Shown here piece by piece: positions 41,965 to 50,413 of a stretch of 64,000 nt of DNA (the stretch's first letter is position 1; each line of letters opens with the position of its first letter). Under the pieces are notes generated by a model. The model saw nothing but the letters and a program-made list of their open reading frames with translations, was not told the origin of the DNA and did no database searches. The position numbers were made by a program, and so were the translations under genes. This DNA is from Methylobacteriaceae bacterium (GTDB taxonomy: Bacteria > Pseudomonadota > Alphaproteobacteria > Rhizobiales > Beijerinckiaceae), in assembly GCA_020638195.1 (NCBI GenBank), contig JACKJC010000002.1, positions 124,001-188,000 on the forward strand, given 5' to 3'.

Positions 41965-43325
41965 CGTGAGAAGACCCCCATCTGACAAACGGGGCCATGT
42001 TCTGGATGGTCGTCGCCAAGGCCGGACAAAGCCACGCGATAGCCGTATCGCTCCGCGACCGACTGTGCCCAGTCAGCGAACTGCTCGCGCGTAAACTCGA
42101 AGCGATGATCGGGATGGCGAAACTGCCCCGCCGGAAGGTCCGCGAACAGCGCGTTATATTCGTTGTTGGGCGTCGTGACGATCACCGTCTTGGGCCGCGC
42201 GGCGCCGAAGACGGCATCAGCCAGAGCCGGTAGGCGAGCCGCATCGAGATGTTCGATGACCTCGACGAGCGCGGCAGCGTCGACATCCGCCCAGCGCGCG
42301 TCGCGATAGGTCAGCGCGCCATGCAGCAGCCGTATGCGCCGGCGCGACGGTCCGCCGGCGAGATCGAGTTTCAACCGCTCGCGCGCGCGTTCGAGATCGC
42401 GCGAGGACGCATCGACGCCGATGAGTGTTTCAAGCGTTCGCTCCTTGACGAGGCGTTGCAGCAACCGCCCTTCGCCACATCCAAGATCGGCGACCCTGCG
42501 CGCGCCCGATTCTTTCAACAGCGCTGCGACGGCGTCGAGGCGCCGGTCGTGCAGGCGCAACGGCGCCTCAAGCGCTTCCTCGCGGCGTAGCGCGGACGCT
42601 GTCACCTCGGTTTCCGCTTCCGCATCCAGACGCGCCAACGCGGCGCGCGCCAAAGAGCGCCGGTTTTTGAGATAGCGCCGGGCGATGGTTTCTCGGTCGG
42701 GATGCGATGCGAGCCAGGGGCCGGCTTTGGCGACTAATTTTTCGACCTCGTCCTCACCGACCCAATAATGCTTGTCGGCGTCGAGCGCGGGAATAAGCAC
42801 GTAAAGATGACTGAGCGCGTCGGCTAGGCGCAGCGTTCCTGAGAGGCGCAATTCAACATAGCGCGATGGCCCGTCGGCGCCGCCAATGCGCCGCGCCTCG
42901 ACGCGCCAGCCGAGCGGCGCAAACAGACGTTCGAGTAGATCGTCGTTCTGCACAGGCAGCGGCGCGACAACGATATCGAGCAGGATCGGCATCAGCGCCA
43001 GTTCGGCCCGCTCGCGCGAAACGCCAGTCATCGCCGTGCGAAACGCCTTGTTCAGCGCGACGGACAGAAAAGACGAAGCGGCATAAGGGCGATCATTGAC
43101 ATATTGATCCATCACGCCCGCGCTTTCGCCGCGGCCTCGCACAAGGGCGACTGGATCAAGATCGAGTATGAGAACGGCCTGGCACCGTTCAGCGTCGGCT
43201 TGCGGAAAGAAAACCGTCGCTTTGCCGAAGGCGATGTCGATCTCATGCACGCGGTCGGGATGCTTCATCAGTAGAAAGCCGAGATCCGTCGCGGGCGAAT
43301 GTGTTGTGGAGATTGAAAGAAACAT
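41961..43325 (-). CDS. hen1: Hen1 RNA 3'-end 2'-O-methyltransferase, Pnkp partner
   Basis: A 454-residue protein. The N-terminal half (start MFLSISTTHSPATDLGFLLMKHPDR) is the domain that activates the Pnkp ligase; the C-terminal half is a methyltransferase with VADLGCGEGRLLQ (S-adenosylmethionine loop near 285) and the metal site VEVIEHLDAARLP plus HPDHRFEF. Methylation of the 2'-OH at the break makes the repaired RNA resistant to the same ribotoxin. First gene of a two-gene operon; ATG 43325 chosen because the family starts at this strand. Confidence 0.94.
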   Translation of the reverse strand: MFLSISTTHSPATDLGFLLMKHPDRVHEIDIAFGKATVFFPQADAERCQAVLILDLDPVALVRGRGESAGVMDQYVNDRPYAASSFLSVALNKAFRTAMTGVSRERAELALMPILLDIVVAPLPVQNDDLLERLFAPLGWRVEARRIGGADGPSRYVELRLSGTLRLADALSHLYVLIPALDADKHYWVGEDEVEKLVAKAGPWLASHPDRETIARRYLKNRRSLARAALARLDAEAETEVTASALRREEALEAPLRLHDRRLDAVAALLKESGARRVADLGCGEGRLLQRLVKERTLETLIGVDASSRDLERARERLKLDLAGGPSRRRIRLLHGALTYRDARWADVDAAALVEVIEHLDAARLPALADAVFGAARPKTVIVTTPNNEYNALFADLPAGQFRHPDHRFEFTREQFADWAQSVAERYGYRVALSGLGDDHPEHGPVCQMGVFSR

Positions 43326-43357
43326 GGTTTGACGGCTGTAAGAGCTATGCGCCGAGA

Positions 43358-43488
43358 CTTTGCACGTTTTCGGATAAGTGCAAAATGAGCGGGTTAGACA
43401 GTGCTTATTCGTCACCACGTAAGATTTTTGCACAACGGGCCGAGCCGTTTTCAAACAACGGGTTAGCGTGTGCAGAATTTACGTGCAA
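43358..43488. promoter_or_regulatory. Repeat-rich control region before hen1-pnkp
   Basis: TTTGCAC (43359-43365), N12, GTGCAAA (43378-43384) form an inverted repeat 34-59 bases before the hen1 ATG. TTTGCAC recurs at 43427-43433 and GTGCAA at 43483-43488. CGGGTTAG occurs twice (about 43390 and 43459), and AACGG-N6-CCGTT at 43435-43450 is a further hairpin. It looks like a multi-site operator. Confidence 0.5.
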
Positions 43489-44137
43489 GATTGTCAGCGC
43501 GCTACAGCCGTGTCCGCTTTCGCGCTCAGTCCTGCCGTCCGCTCGGTCCAGCGCCAATTTCTGCTCCCCGCCCGTCTCTTCCGTTGCCAGCGGCAGCTTC
43601 CGGGCGGATTGCCCGAATGGCGGGTTTCGGCGCGAGACCTAACCGGAAGGATCGACCGTTCGCAGTCATTTTGAATCGCGATCCGTCTCCGAGATTGCAC
43701 GCCGTTTGCGGTCATCGATCCGCGACCGCCTACCGGACATTGAGGGGCCAAAGCCAGCGGTTGCACTCCAATCTGGACTGGCCGTCGCGTTCAGTTAGTC
43801 TGGGATATTCCAAGAGCCCCGCAGCGGTTGGGATCTTCCTTTTTGGCGGTCATGTCTACGCTTCGCCGTCCCAAGCCTCTGCGGGGGAGCCGGCTCTCAA
43901 GCGGCGCGCCGACTGGAACGTTTACACCGACTGTCCTCTGCGACTCCGCGGCTCATCGAACGGAATATCGCGCTTCCGCGCCATTGATCGAACCACGCAA
44001 GATGTGAGGGTCAATAGATTCATCCCGCAAGAGGGCCGCGAAATACCGCCTCCCATCGCGACATTGCGATCCCGACCCGGTTTCGCACGAAGCGCGATGC
44101 GCGACACTCTTGGACCGGTCCGACGCCGCGACCGGCG
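43489..44137. other. ~650 bp without a recognisable gene between hen1 and napC
   Basis: An open frame runs across part of it on the plus strand into napC, but its composition (many Arg, Ser, Pro, no hydrophobic rhythm) and lack of a start signal argue against a protein. Phrases such as AATGGCGGGTTTCGGCGCGAGA and ATTTTGAATCGCGATCC suggest decayed or non-coding DNA. No family recognised. Confidence 0.5.
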
Positions 44138-44860
44138 TCAACGGGCTGCTTTTGCCTTCGCCAAATCCGCGCCTTGCAGGAAGTCGATCAGCTTCTGCAC
44201 GGGACCGACCTGATCGATATGCGCGAGCATGTCCTGGTAGGCGTCAACCGCCTTGGGTGGAAGCTTGTGCGCGATGCCCTGATGGCAATCGATGCAGGTC
44301 TTGCCCTGGTTGAGCGCGGTCTCGTGCATTTTCGAGGAACGAGGCTCCTGAACCGACAGATCCATATAGTCGAACTTGTGGCAATTGCGACATTCGCGCG
44401 AATCCGTCGTCTTCATCGCGCGCCATACGCTCTTGGCCATGTCGAGCCTATGGGCGTTGAACTTCTCGGTCGTATCGATCGTGCCGAGCGCCTTGTGCAG
44501 CAATTCGTTCGAGGCCTGTATCTTTCGGACGACTTTGTGGCCCCACTCCTTCGGTACGTGGCAATCCGGGCAGCTCGCACGCACGCCGGTCCGGTTCGAA
44601 TAGTGAATCGTCTTCCGGTATTCGACGAAGACATTGTCCTTCATCTCGTGACAGGACACGCAGAAAGCTTCCTGGTTCGTGGCCTCCATCGCCCAGTTGA
44701 AGCCACCCCAGAACAGGATGCCGACAACGAAGGCTGCGATCGCTATCGCGCCCCACATCCAGGGCGAACGATAGGAGAAGAACCAAGCGAGAAATCGCCC
44801 GATCGCGCCCTTCGGTTTTTCTTCCGGCGTGTCGCCAGCAATCGGTTTCGGGTCGTGCAT
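44138..44860 (-). CDS. napC: Tetraheme cytochrome c NapC
   Basis: A 240-residue membrane-anchored cytochrome of the NapC/NirT family with one N-terminal helix (about 36-56) and four CxxCH sites: CVSCH, CPDCH, CRNCH and CIDCH. It takes electrons from quinol and gives them to periplasmic NapAB. Last gene of napFDAGHBC. Confidence 0.96.
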   Translation of the reverse strand: MHDPKPIAGDTPEEKPKGAIGRFLAWFFSYRSPWMWGAIAIAAFVVGILFWGGFNWAMEATNQEAFCVSCHEMKDNVFVEYRKTIHYSNRTGVRASCPDCHVPKEWGHKVVRKIQASNELLHKALGTIDTTEKFNAHRLDMAKSVWRAMKTTDSRECRNCHKFDYMDLSVQEPRSSKMHETALNQGKTCIDCHQGIAHKLPPKAVDAYQDMLAHIDQVGPVQKLIDFLQGADLAKAKAAR

Positions 44861-44872
44861 ATGGGCCTCCCG

Positions 44873-45325
44873 TCACTTCACCTGCGTGGCGTTCTCGAAG
44901 GTATTGCCGACAAGCGGCTTCGCGTCGGCCTGCGGCACATGGCATTGCGTGCAGAAATATCTCGTGCCCGCGACCTTATCGAGCCGCGCTCCCTGTCGAT
45001 CGACATAGTGGGTCTCCGAAATCTTCGGCGCATGAACGCGCGTATTTCCGGGCCAGTCGTGACAGGTCATGCAGGCGTTGTTGTCGGTCGAGATCTGGTA
45101 GCCGTCGATCTTGTGCGGGATCAGCGGCGGTTGCTGGCGATAGGAGCGCCCGAAACCTTCGGCCGGCGTCGACTGCTTGTACAGATCGGGCGCGGCGTCC
45201 AATTGATTGATCGGCGTATCGCGCAATCCTTTCACACCGCGATCCTGCGCGATAACGGACGATCCGATCGCGGCTGTCGCCGACAGAAGCGCCAGGGCGG
45301 CGAGGATGTGGAACGGCTTTGCCAT
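44873..45325 (-). CDS. napB: Diheme cytochrome c NapB, nitrate reductase small subunit
   Basis: A 150-residue secreted protein (signal peptide about 1-26) with two heme sites, CMTCH and CTQCH, and the NapB lines PPLIPHKIDGYQI and GTRYFCTQCHVPQ. It relays electrons from NapC to NapA. Twelve bases before napC, four after napH. Confidence 0.95.
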   Translation of the reverse strand: MAKPFHILAALALLSATAAIGSSVIAQDRGVKGLRDTPINQLDAAPDLYKQSTPAEGFGRSYRQQPPLIPHKIDGYQISTDNNACMTCHDWPGNTRVHAPKISETHYVDRQGARLDKVAGTRYFCTQCHVPQADAKPLVGNTFENATQVK

Positions 45326-45329
45326 CGGC

Positions 45330-46244
45330 TTACCCTTTCGCAAGCGTGGATTCGGGAGTGACGGAAATGGTCTGCGCCGGGACCTGCGTGACCGAGTGAT
45401 CGAAACGATGCGCGATATGGAAGACCTTGCGCGGGCAGACATCGATACAGGCGCCGCACAAGGTGCAATCGCCGCTCGCAATCACCGGGCTCGCGCCCGT
45501 CTTACCGCCGCGCAGCGCGGGCGAAATCACATGCGGCTCGGGGCAGACCGCGAAACAGTCCATGCAATCGTCGCAGGCCTCGCGACCGCCCGCCGACACT
45601 CGCAGGAGCGCCGCCTTGCCGAGCGCGCCGTAGAAGGCGCCGACGGGACACAAGTGTCCGCACCAGCCATCTTTCGCGACGAAAAGATCAAAGATGAAGA
45701 TCGCCAGCGCGCCGGTCGCCGCGAAAGGCAGACCGAATACGAGCGCACGATGCAACGCGGTGATGGGATTGACGAGTTCCCATGCGACCGTCCCCGAGAC
45801 GAAGGACAGGATGAGAACGCCGATTGCGAGGTAGTTGCGAAATTCAGGTCGAAGTTTGGCTGTCTGCTTGACGCCGAGGCGGCGACGAATTGCGGCGGCA
45901 AGATCCGTGATCGGATTGATCGGGCAAACCCAGGAGCAATAGGTTCGCCCACCGAGAACCAGATAGGCGGCGAGCACGATTCCCGCGCCGACCAGCGCCG
46001 TCGCCTCGGGCCAGTGGCGCGCGAACAGCGATTGCAGCAGTACGAAGGGATCGGTCAGCGGCAGAACGGCGAGCGTGCGCGAGGACGCGAGATTGCCCTT
46101 GGCGATCCAGAGCGCGAACCACGGGCCGGTCAGAAAAACGAGCAGGAAGGCGGCCTGCGCGATCCGCCGTAACAGGAAATAGCGGCGGGAGGCCAGGACG
46201 CCCTTGAGCTCGTAGGCTTCCGCGTAGGGGGAGCGCGCGCTCAT
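45330..46244 (-). CDS. napH: Quinol-oxidising ferredoxin membrane protein NapH
   Basis: A 304-residue membrane protein with four helices, two cytoplasmic CxxxCP motifs (CSWVCPINP, CGHLCPVGAF) and two C-terminal [4Fe-4S] motifs (CDDCMDCFAVCP, CTLCGACIDVCP). With NapG it forms an alternative quinol route to NapAB. Its ATG shares a base with the napG stop. Confidence 0.94.
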   Translation of the reverse strand: MSARSPYAEAYELKGVLASRRYFLLRRIAQAAFLLVFLTGPWFALWIAKGNLASSRTLAVLPLTDPFVLLQSLFARHWPEATALVGAGIVLAAYLVLGGRTYCSWVCPINPITDLAAAIRRRLGVKQTAKLRPEFRNYLAIGVLILSFVSGTVAWELVNPITALHRALVFGLPFAATGALAIFIFDLFVAKDGWCGHLCPVGAFYGALGKAALLRVSAGGREACDDCMDCFAVCPEPHVISPALRGGKTGASPVIASGDCTLCGACIDVCPRKVFHIAHRFDHSVTQVPAQTISVTPESTLAKG

Positions 46245-47020
46245 CACTTGATCCCCGGCACAGGTTCGCCGGTCGGCGTGCGCGTCGGCAGTTTCACGGG
46301 CGCGTCGACCAGCGCGCCGCCAGCCTTCTGCTTCTCGATCCAACCGCGCTTGTAATGCGCATCCTGACGCAGGGCCGCGAGTTCGAGCGGCAGAACCTTG
46401 ATGGCGGCGTCGGTCAGGACGCAGGATTTCTCACACTTTCCGCAGCCGGTGCACGATTCGGCATGGACAGTAGGCTCGAATATCGCGTGTTTCGCGGTGC
46501 GCGCGTTGTGCGAGAGTTCGAGCGTGATCGCCTTGTCTATGGCTGGGCACACGCGATAGCAGACGTCGCAGCGCAGGCCCTGCAGATTGAGACAGGTCTC
46601 GCGGCTGGTAATGACCGCGACGCCCATCTTCGCTCTTGCGATATCGACGAGCGCATGGTCGAGCGCGCCGGTCGGGCAGGCCTTCACACAGGGAATATTG
46701 TCGCACATTTCACAGGCGACATTGCGCGCGATGTAATAAGGCGTGCCGGGCGCGGGTCCGTCGCCCCAGTCCGAGAGCTTCAGGGTGTTGTAGGGGCAGT
46801 CGCGCACACACAGGCCGCAGCGCACGCAGGCCGACAGAAACGCGCTCTCCTCGAGCGCGCCCGGCGGACGCAGGGTCTGCGCCGGCCGCGCATGCGACTG
46901 CCGCTCGAAGGCGCCGAGCGTCAGAGCGGCCGCGGCCGCCCCGCCGCCGAAGCGCGCCAGATCCGCGAACGCCTTGCGGCGTCCTGGATTGGCTGGCGCG
47001 TTTTTCACCGGCGCGTTCAT
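46244..47020 (-). CDS. napG: Periplasmic ferredoxin NapG
   Basis: A 258-residue protein with a twin-arginine signal (GRRKAFADLARFGGG) and four [4Fe-4S] motifs: CVRCGLCVRDCP, CEMCDNIPCVKACP, the C-x8-CDVCYRVCP set and CTGCGKCEKSC. It accepts electrons from NapH. ATG 47020 is preferred to GTG 47029, since GGGGAG is then spaced properly. Confidence 0.94.
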   Translation of the reverse strand: MNAPVKNAPANPGRRKAFADLARFGGGAAAAALTLGAFERQSHARPAQTLRPPGALEESAFLSACVRCGLCVRDCPYNTLKLSDWGDGPAPGTPYYIARNVACEMCDNIPCVKACPTGALDHALVDIARAKMGVAVITSRETCLNLQGLRCDVCYRVCPAIDKAITLELSHNARTAKHAIFEPTVHAESCTGCGKCEKSCVLTDAAIKVLPLELAALRQDAHYKRGWIEKQKAGGALVDAPVKLPTRTPTGEPVPGIK

Positions 47021-47045
47021 GAGGGTCACACTCCCCGATTCGAGA

Positions 47046-49592
47046 TTACGCCGACGTCACGCGGCAGGCGCATTTCTTGAAATCGGTCTCCTTCGAGATC
47101 GGGCAGGTCGCATCGAGCGTGAGCTTGTTGACGATCTGCCCCTCGTCGAAGAAGGGGAAGAACACGACGCCGCGCGGCGGCTTGTTGCGCCCCTTGGTCT
47201 CGACGCGCGTGATCACTTCGCCGCGTCGCGTCGCCACTTTCACGGTTTGCCCGCGCAGAAGCTTTCGTTCGGCGGCGTCGTCGGGATGCATGAACAGCAT
47301 CGCCGCCGGCACGGAGCGGTGCAGTTCCGGCACGCGACGCGTCATCGAGCCGGAGTGCCAGTGTTCGAGCACGCGGCCCGTCGACAGCCACAGGTCGAAG
47401 TCCTTGTCCGGGCTTTCGGCGGCGGGCTCGTACGGACAGAAGATGATGCGCGCCTTCTTGTCGGGCTTGCCGTAGAAGGAGACGCCTTCGCCGGCTTTCA
47501 CGTAGGGATCGTAGCCCTCACGGAAACGCCACAGCGTCTCCTTGTTGTCGACGACCGGCCAGCGCAGGCCGCGCGCCTTGTGATACTGCTCGAAATCCGC
47601 GAGATCGTGGCCGTGGCCGCGCCCGAACGACGCATATTCCTCGAACAGGCCCTTCTGCACATAGAAGCCGAAAGCCTCGGCCTCGGAATTGTCGAAACCT
47701 TTCTGAACGTCGGACTTCGGGAACTTGCTGACGACGCCATTGGCGAACAGCACGTCATAGAGCGTCTTGCCGCGATATTCGGGCTTCTTGGCGATGAGCT
47801 CTTCCGGCCAGACTTCCTCGACCTTGAAATATTTCGAGAACTCGATCGTTTGCCAGAGATCGGACCGCGCCTCGCCCGGCGCCTTCACCTGCTGGCGCCA
47901 AAACTGCGTGCGCCGTTCCGCATTGCCGTAGGCGCCTTCCTTCTCCATCCACATGGCAGTCGGCAGAATGAGATCGGCCGATGTCGCCGTGATCGTCGGA
48001 TAGGGATCCGACACGACGATGAAATTCGCGGGATTGCGATAGCCCGGATAGCCTTCCTCATTCATGTTGGGCGCGGTCTGCATGTTGTTCGTGCATTGCA
48101 CCCAATAGGCGTTGAGCTTGCCGTCCTTGAGCATGCGGTTCTGCAGCACGGCGTGGTAACCCACCTTGCCGTTGAGCGTGCCGGGCGGCAGCTTCCAGAT
48201 ATTCTCCGTGAATTCGCGGTGCTTGGGATTGGCGACGACCAGATCGGCCGGCAGACGGTGTGCGAACGTGCCGACCTCGCGCGCGGTGCCGCAGGCCGAA
48301 GGCTGGCCGGTGAGCGAGAATGGGCCGTTGCCCGGCTCCGAAATCTTTCCGGTCAGCAGGTGCACGTTGTAGATCATGTTGTTGACCCACGTGCCGCGCG
48401 CATGCTGGTTGAAGCCCATCGTCCAGTAGGAAACGATTTTCTTCTTCGGATCGGCGTAGAGCTTGGCGAGCCGCTCGAGATTCTCCTTCGGTACGCCGGA
48501 CATCTTGGCGGCGTAGTCGAGCGTGTAGGGTTCGAGCAGCTTCTTGTATTCCTCGAAGCCGATCTTGTCCTGCATGCCGCCGGGATCCTTCGCGCCGTCC
48601 TTGCCGGCCTTGTGCGAGGCGTTGACGGCCTTGATTTCGAGCGCGTTGGTCGGCCGCAAGCCGTAGCCGATGTCCTCGACCGTACGCGCGAACTCGACGT
48701 GCTTCTCGACGAATTCCTTGTTCATCGCGCCGGAATTCACGATGTAATTCTGGATGTAGTTGAGGATCGCGAGATCCGACTGCGGCGTGAAAATCAGCGG
48801 ATTGTCGGCGAGCTCGAACGAGCGGTGCTCGAAGGTCGAGAGTACGTGCACTTCGCAGCCGGGATGCGTGAGCCGGCGATCGGTGAGGCGCGACCACAGG
48901 ATCGGATGCATCTCCGCCATGTTCGAGCCCCACAGGACGAAGGCGTCGGCGAGTTCGAGATCGTCGTAGCACCCCATCGGCTCATCGATGCCGAAAGTGC
49001 GGATGAAGCCGGCGACGGCGGAGGCCATGCAGTGGCGCGCGTTCGGATCGAGATTGTTGGAGCGGAAACCGCCCTTGATCAGTTTGGACGCCGCATAGCC
49101 TTCCCAGATCGTCCATTGTCCGGACCCGAACATGCCGACCGCCGTCGGGCCGGAGCTCTTCAGCGCGGCCTTGAATTTCTCTGCCATGATCGTGAAGGCT
49201 TCGTCCCAGGAGACGGGCGTGAAGTCGCCGTTCTTGTCGTACTTGCCGTTCTTCTTGCGCAGCAGCGGCTGTGTCAGGCGATCCTGCCCGTACATGATCT
49301 TGGACAGGAAATAGCCTTTGATGCAGTTGAGGCCGCGATTGACCGGGGCATCCGGATCGCCTTGCGTAGCGACGACACGACCGTTCTTCGTGCCGACGAT
49401 GACGCCGCATCCGGTGCCGCAGAACCGGCACACGCCCTTGTCCCAGCGAATGCCATCGGTCCCCGTCTGCGCGGTGGCGTCCACCGGCGCGGAAAGGCCG
49501 GCGACGCCCGTCGCCGCCGCGATCGCGGAGGTCTTGAGCGCGTCGCGCCGGGTCTGCACGAGCATGCCTTGGGATTTCGTTTCAGCGGACAT
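47046..49592 (-). CDS. napA: Periplasmic nitrate reductase catalytic subunit NapA
   Basis: An 848-residue molybdenum enzyme that reduces nitrate to nitrite. Twin-arginine signal TRRDALKTSAIAAA, [4Fe-4S] motif CRFCGTGCGV...CIKG and the molybdenum-ligand cysteine in RHCMASAVAGFIRTFG. Full length and undamaged. Starts 15 bases after napD. Confidence 0.97.
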   Translation of the reverse strand: MSAETKSQGMLVQTRRDALKTSAIAAATGVAGLSAPVDATAQTGTDGIRWDKGVCRFCGTGCGVIVGTKNGRVVATQGDPDAPVNRGLNCIKGYFLSKIMYGQDRLTQPLLRKKNGKYDKNGDFTPVSWDEAFTIMAEKFKAALKSSGPTAVGMFGSGQWTIWEGYAASKLIKGGFRSNNLDPNARHCMASAVAGFIRTFGIDEPMGCYDDLELADAFVLWGSNMAEMHPILWSRLTDRRLTHPGCEVHVLSTFEHRSFELADNPLIFTPQSDLAILNYIQNYIVNSGAMNKEFVEKHVEFARTVEDIGYGLRPTNALEIKAVNASHKAGKDGAKDPGGMQDKIGFEEYKKLLEPYTLDYAAKMSGVPKENLERLAKLYADPKKKIVSYWTMGFNQHARGTWVNNMIYNVHLLTGKISEPGNGPFSLTGQPSACGTAREVGTFAHRLPADLVVANPKHREFTENIWKLPPGTLNGKVGYHAVLQNRMLKDGKLNAYWVQCTNNMQTAPNMNEEGYPGYRNPANFIVVSDPYPTITATSADLILPTAMWMEKEGAYGNAERRTQFWRQQVKAPGEARSDLWQTIEFSKYFKVEEVWPEELIAKKPEYRGKTLYDVLFANGVVSKFPKSDVQKGFDNSEAEAFGFYVQKGLFEEYASFGRGHGHDLADFEQYHKARGLRWPVVDNKETLWRFREGYDPYVKAGEGVSFYGKPDKKARIIFCPYEPAAESPDKDFDLWLSTGRVLEHWHSGSMTRRVPELHRSVPAAMLFMHPDDAAERKLLRGQTVKVATRRGEVITRVETKGRNKPPRGVVFFPFFDEGQIVNKLTLDATCPISKETDFKKCACRVTSA

Positions 49593-49607
49593 GGGTCTGA
49601 CCCTCCG

Positions 49608-49892
49608 TCAATTCTGAATGGCTGACTGCGCGCTCTGTGCGCTGGATTCGTCGGTATCGAAAGCGTGGTAGACGAGCGATGCGGCGACCACGCCAGGCGT
49701 GCGGTGAATTTCGGCGATCTGGTCGAAAGCGCGCGTTTCAAGCTGGTCGACGGCCGTCACGACCAGGCGCCAATCGTCGGTGTGCGCATGAATCTCGACG
49801 CCGGGCAGAGCCGCGACGGCGCGCGCCGCCTCGGCAGCGCGCGCAGGCGCGAGATGCACCACCAGACTGCAGATGTTGTAGTCGCTTCTCAT
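49608..49892 (-). CDS. napD: NapA maturation chaperone NapD
   Basis: A 94-residue small ferredoxin-like-fold protein (NICSLVVHLAP, ALPGVEIHAHT, TPGVVAASLVYHAFD) that binds the NapA twin-arginine signal before export. ATG 49892 overlaps the napF stop by four bases. Confidence 0.9.
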   Translation of the reverse strand: MRSDYNICSLVVHLAPARAAEAARAVAALPGVEIHAHTDDWRLVVTAVDQLETRAFDQIAEIHRTPGVVAASLVYHAFDTDESSAQSAQSAIQN

Positions 49893-50212
49893 GATGTTGC
49901 CTCCGCCGCGGCGCTCGCAGCCAGAAGCGCCCTGTCCCTGTCGATGAGTGAAATCGCATTCACCGGACAGACAGGCGCGCATTCGCCACAGCCCGTGCAT
50001 GTCGCGATGTCGAGACGGGGCCGCGCACCGCCTCGCATCAGCGTGAATTTGATGGCGGAGACATCGCAGGCCTCGCCGCAGCGCCGGCATGTAACCCCGC
50101 GCGGCTCGACGCAGCTCGCGCCGATCTGCGCAACGCGCGCCTCCGGCGCCGGCATTGCTTCGCCTGGGCGAAAAGCCCTGAACAGATTCCGTCTGGTGAG
50201 CGTCATATCCAT
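49889..50212 (-). CDS. napF: Short NapF-type ferredoxin
   Basis: A 107-residue cytoplasmic protein starting MDMTLTRRNLFRAFR, with a classic CTGCGECAPVCP and a second, less regular cysteine set (C-x8-CRRCGEAC). Usual NapF is ~160 residues with three or four clusters, so this is a shortened form. It helps load NapA's cluster. First gene of the nap operon; GAGGCGC-type site upstream and an FNR-type box 109 bases before the ATG. Confidence 0.85.
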   Translation of the reverse strand: MDMTLTRRNLFRAFRPGEAMPAPEARVAQIGASCVEPRGVTCRRCGEACDVSAIKFTLMRGGARPRLDIATCTGCGECAPVCPVNAISLIDRDRALLAASAAAEATS

Positions 50213-50320
50213 TTCCGCCCCGCGCTGAGGCTCCTTCGTCGATCGAATGTTCGAACGAAAGCCTCTCGCCCTCTCTCTTTCTTGTGGAGCGAACCAAGAC
50301 ATCGGCGCCCGCAAACTTCG

Positions 50321-50334
50321 TTGATCCTCATCAA
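50321..50334 (-). promoter_or_regulatory. FNR/NNR-type box before the nap operon
   Basis: TTGATCCTCATCAA, perfect match to TTGAT-N4-ATCAA, centred 115 bases before napF. A -41.5 position puts the transcript start near 50286. Confidence 0.8.
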
Positions 50335-50413
50335 GGCGAAGCGCATTGAGCGCCTCGGCCATCCTTCTGGACGAAAAGCGATAATTGTTGCCTTGATATT
50401 GGATAAGTAGACC

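Noticed and set aside
43470..44213. 247-codon plus-strand frame running into napC
   Set aside because: Composition is not protein-like, no ribosome site, and it overlaps napC antisense.
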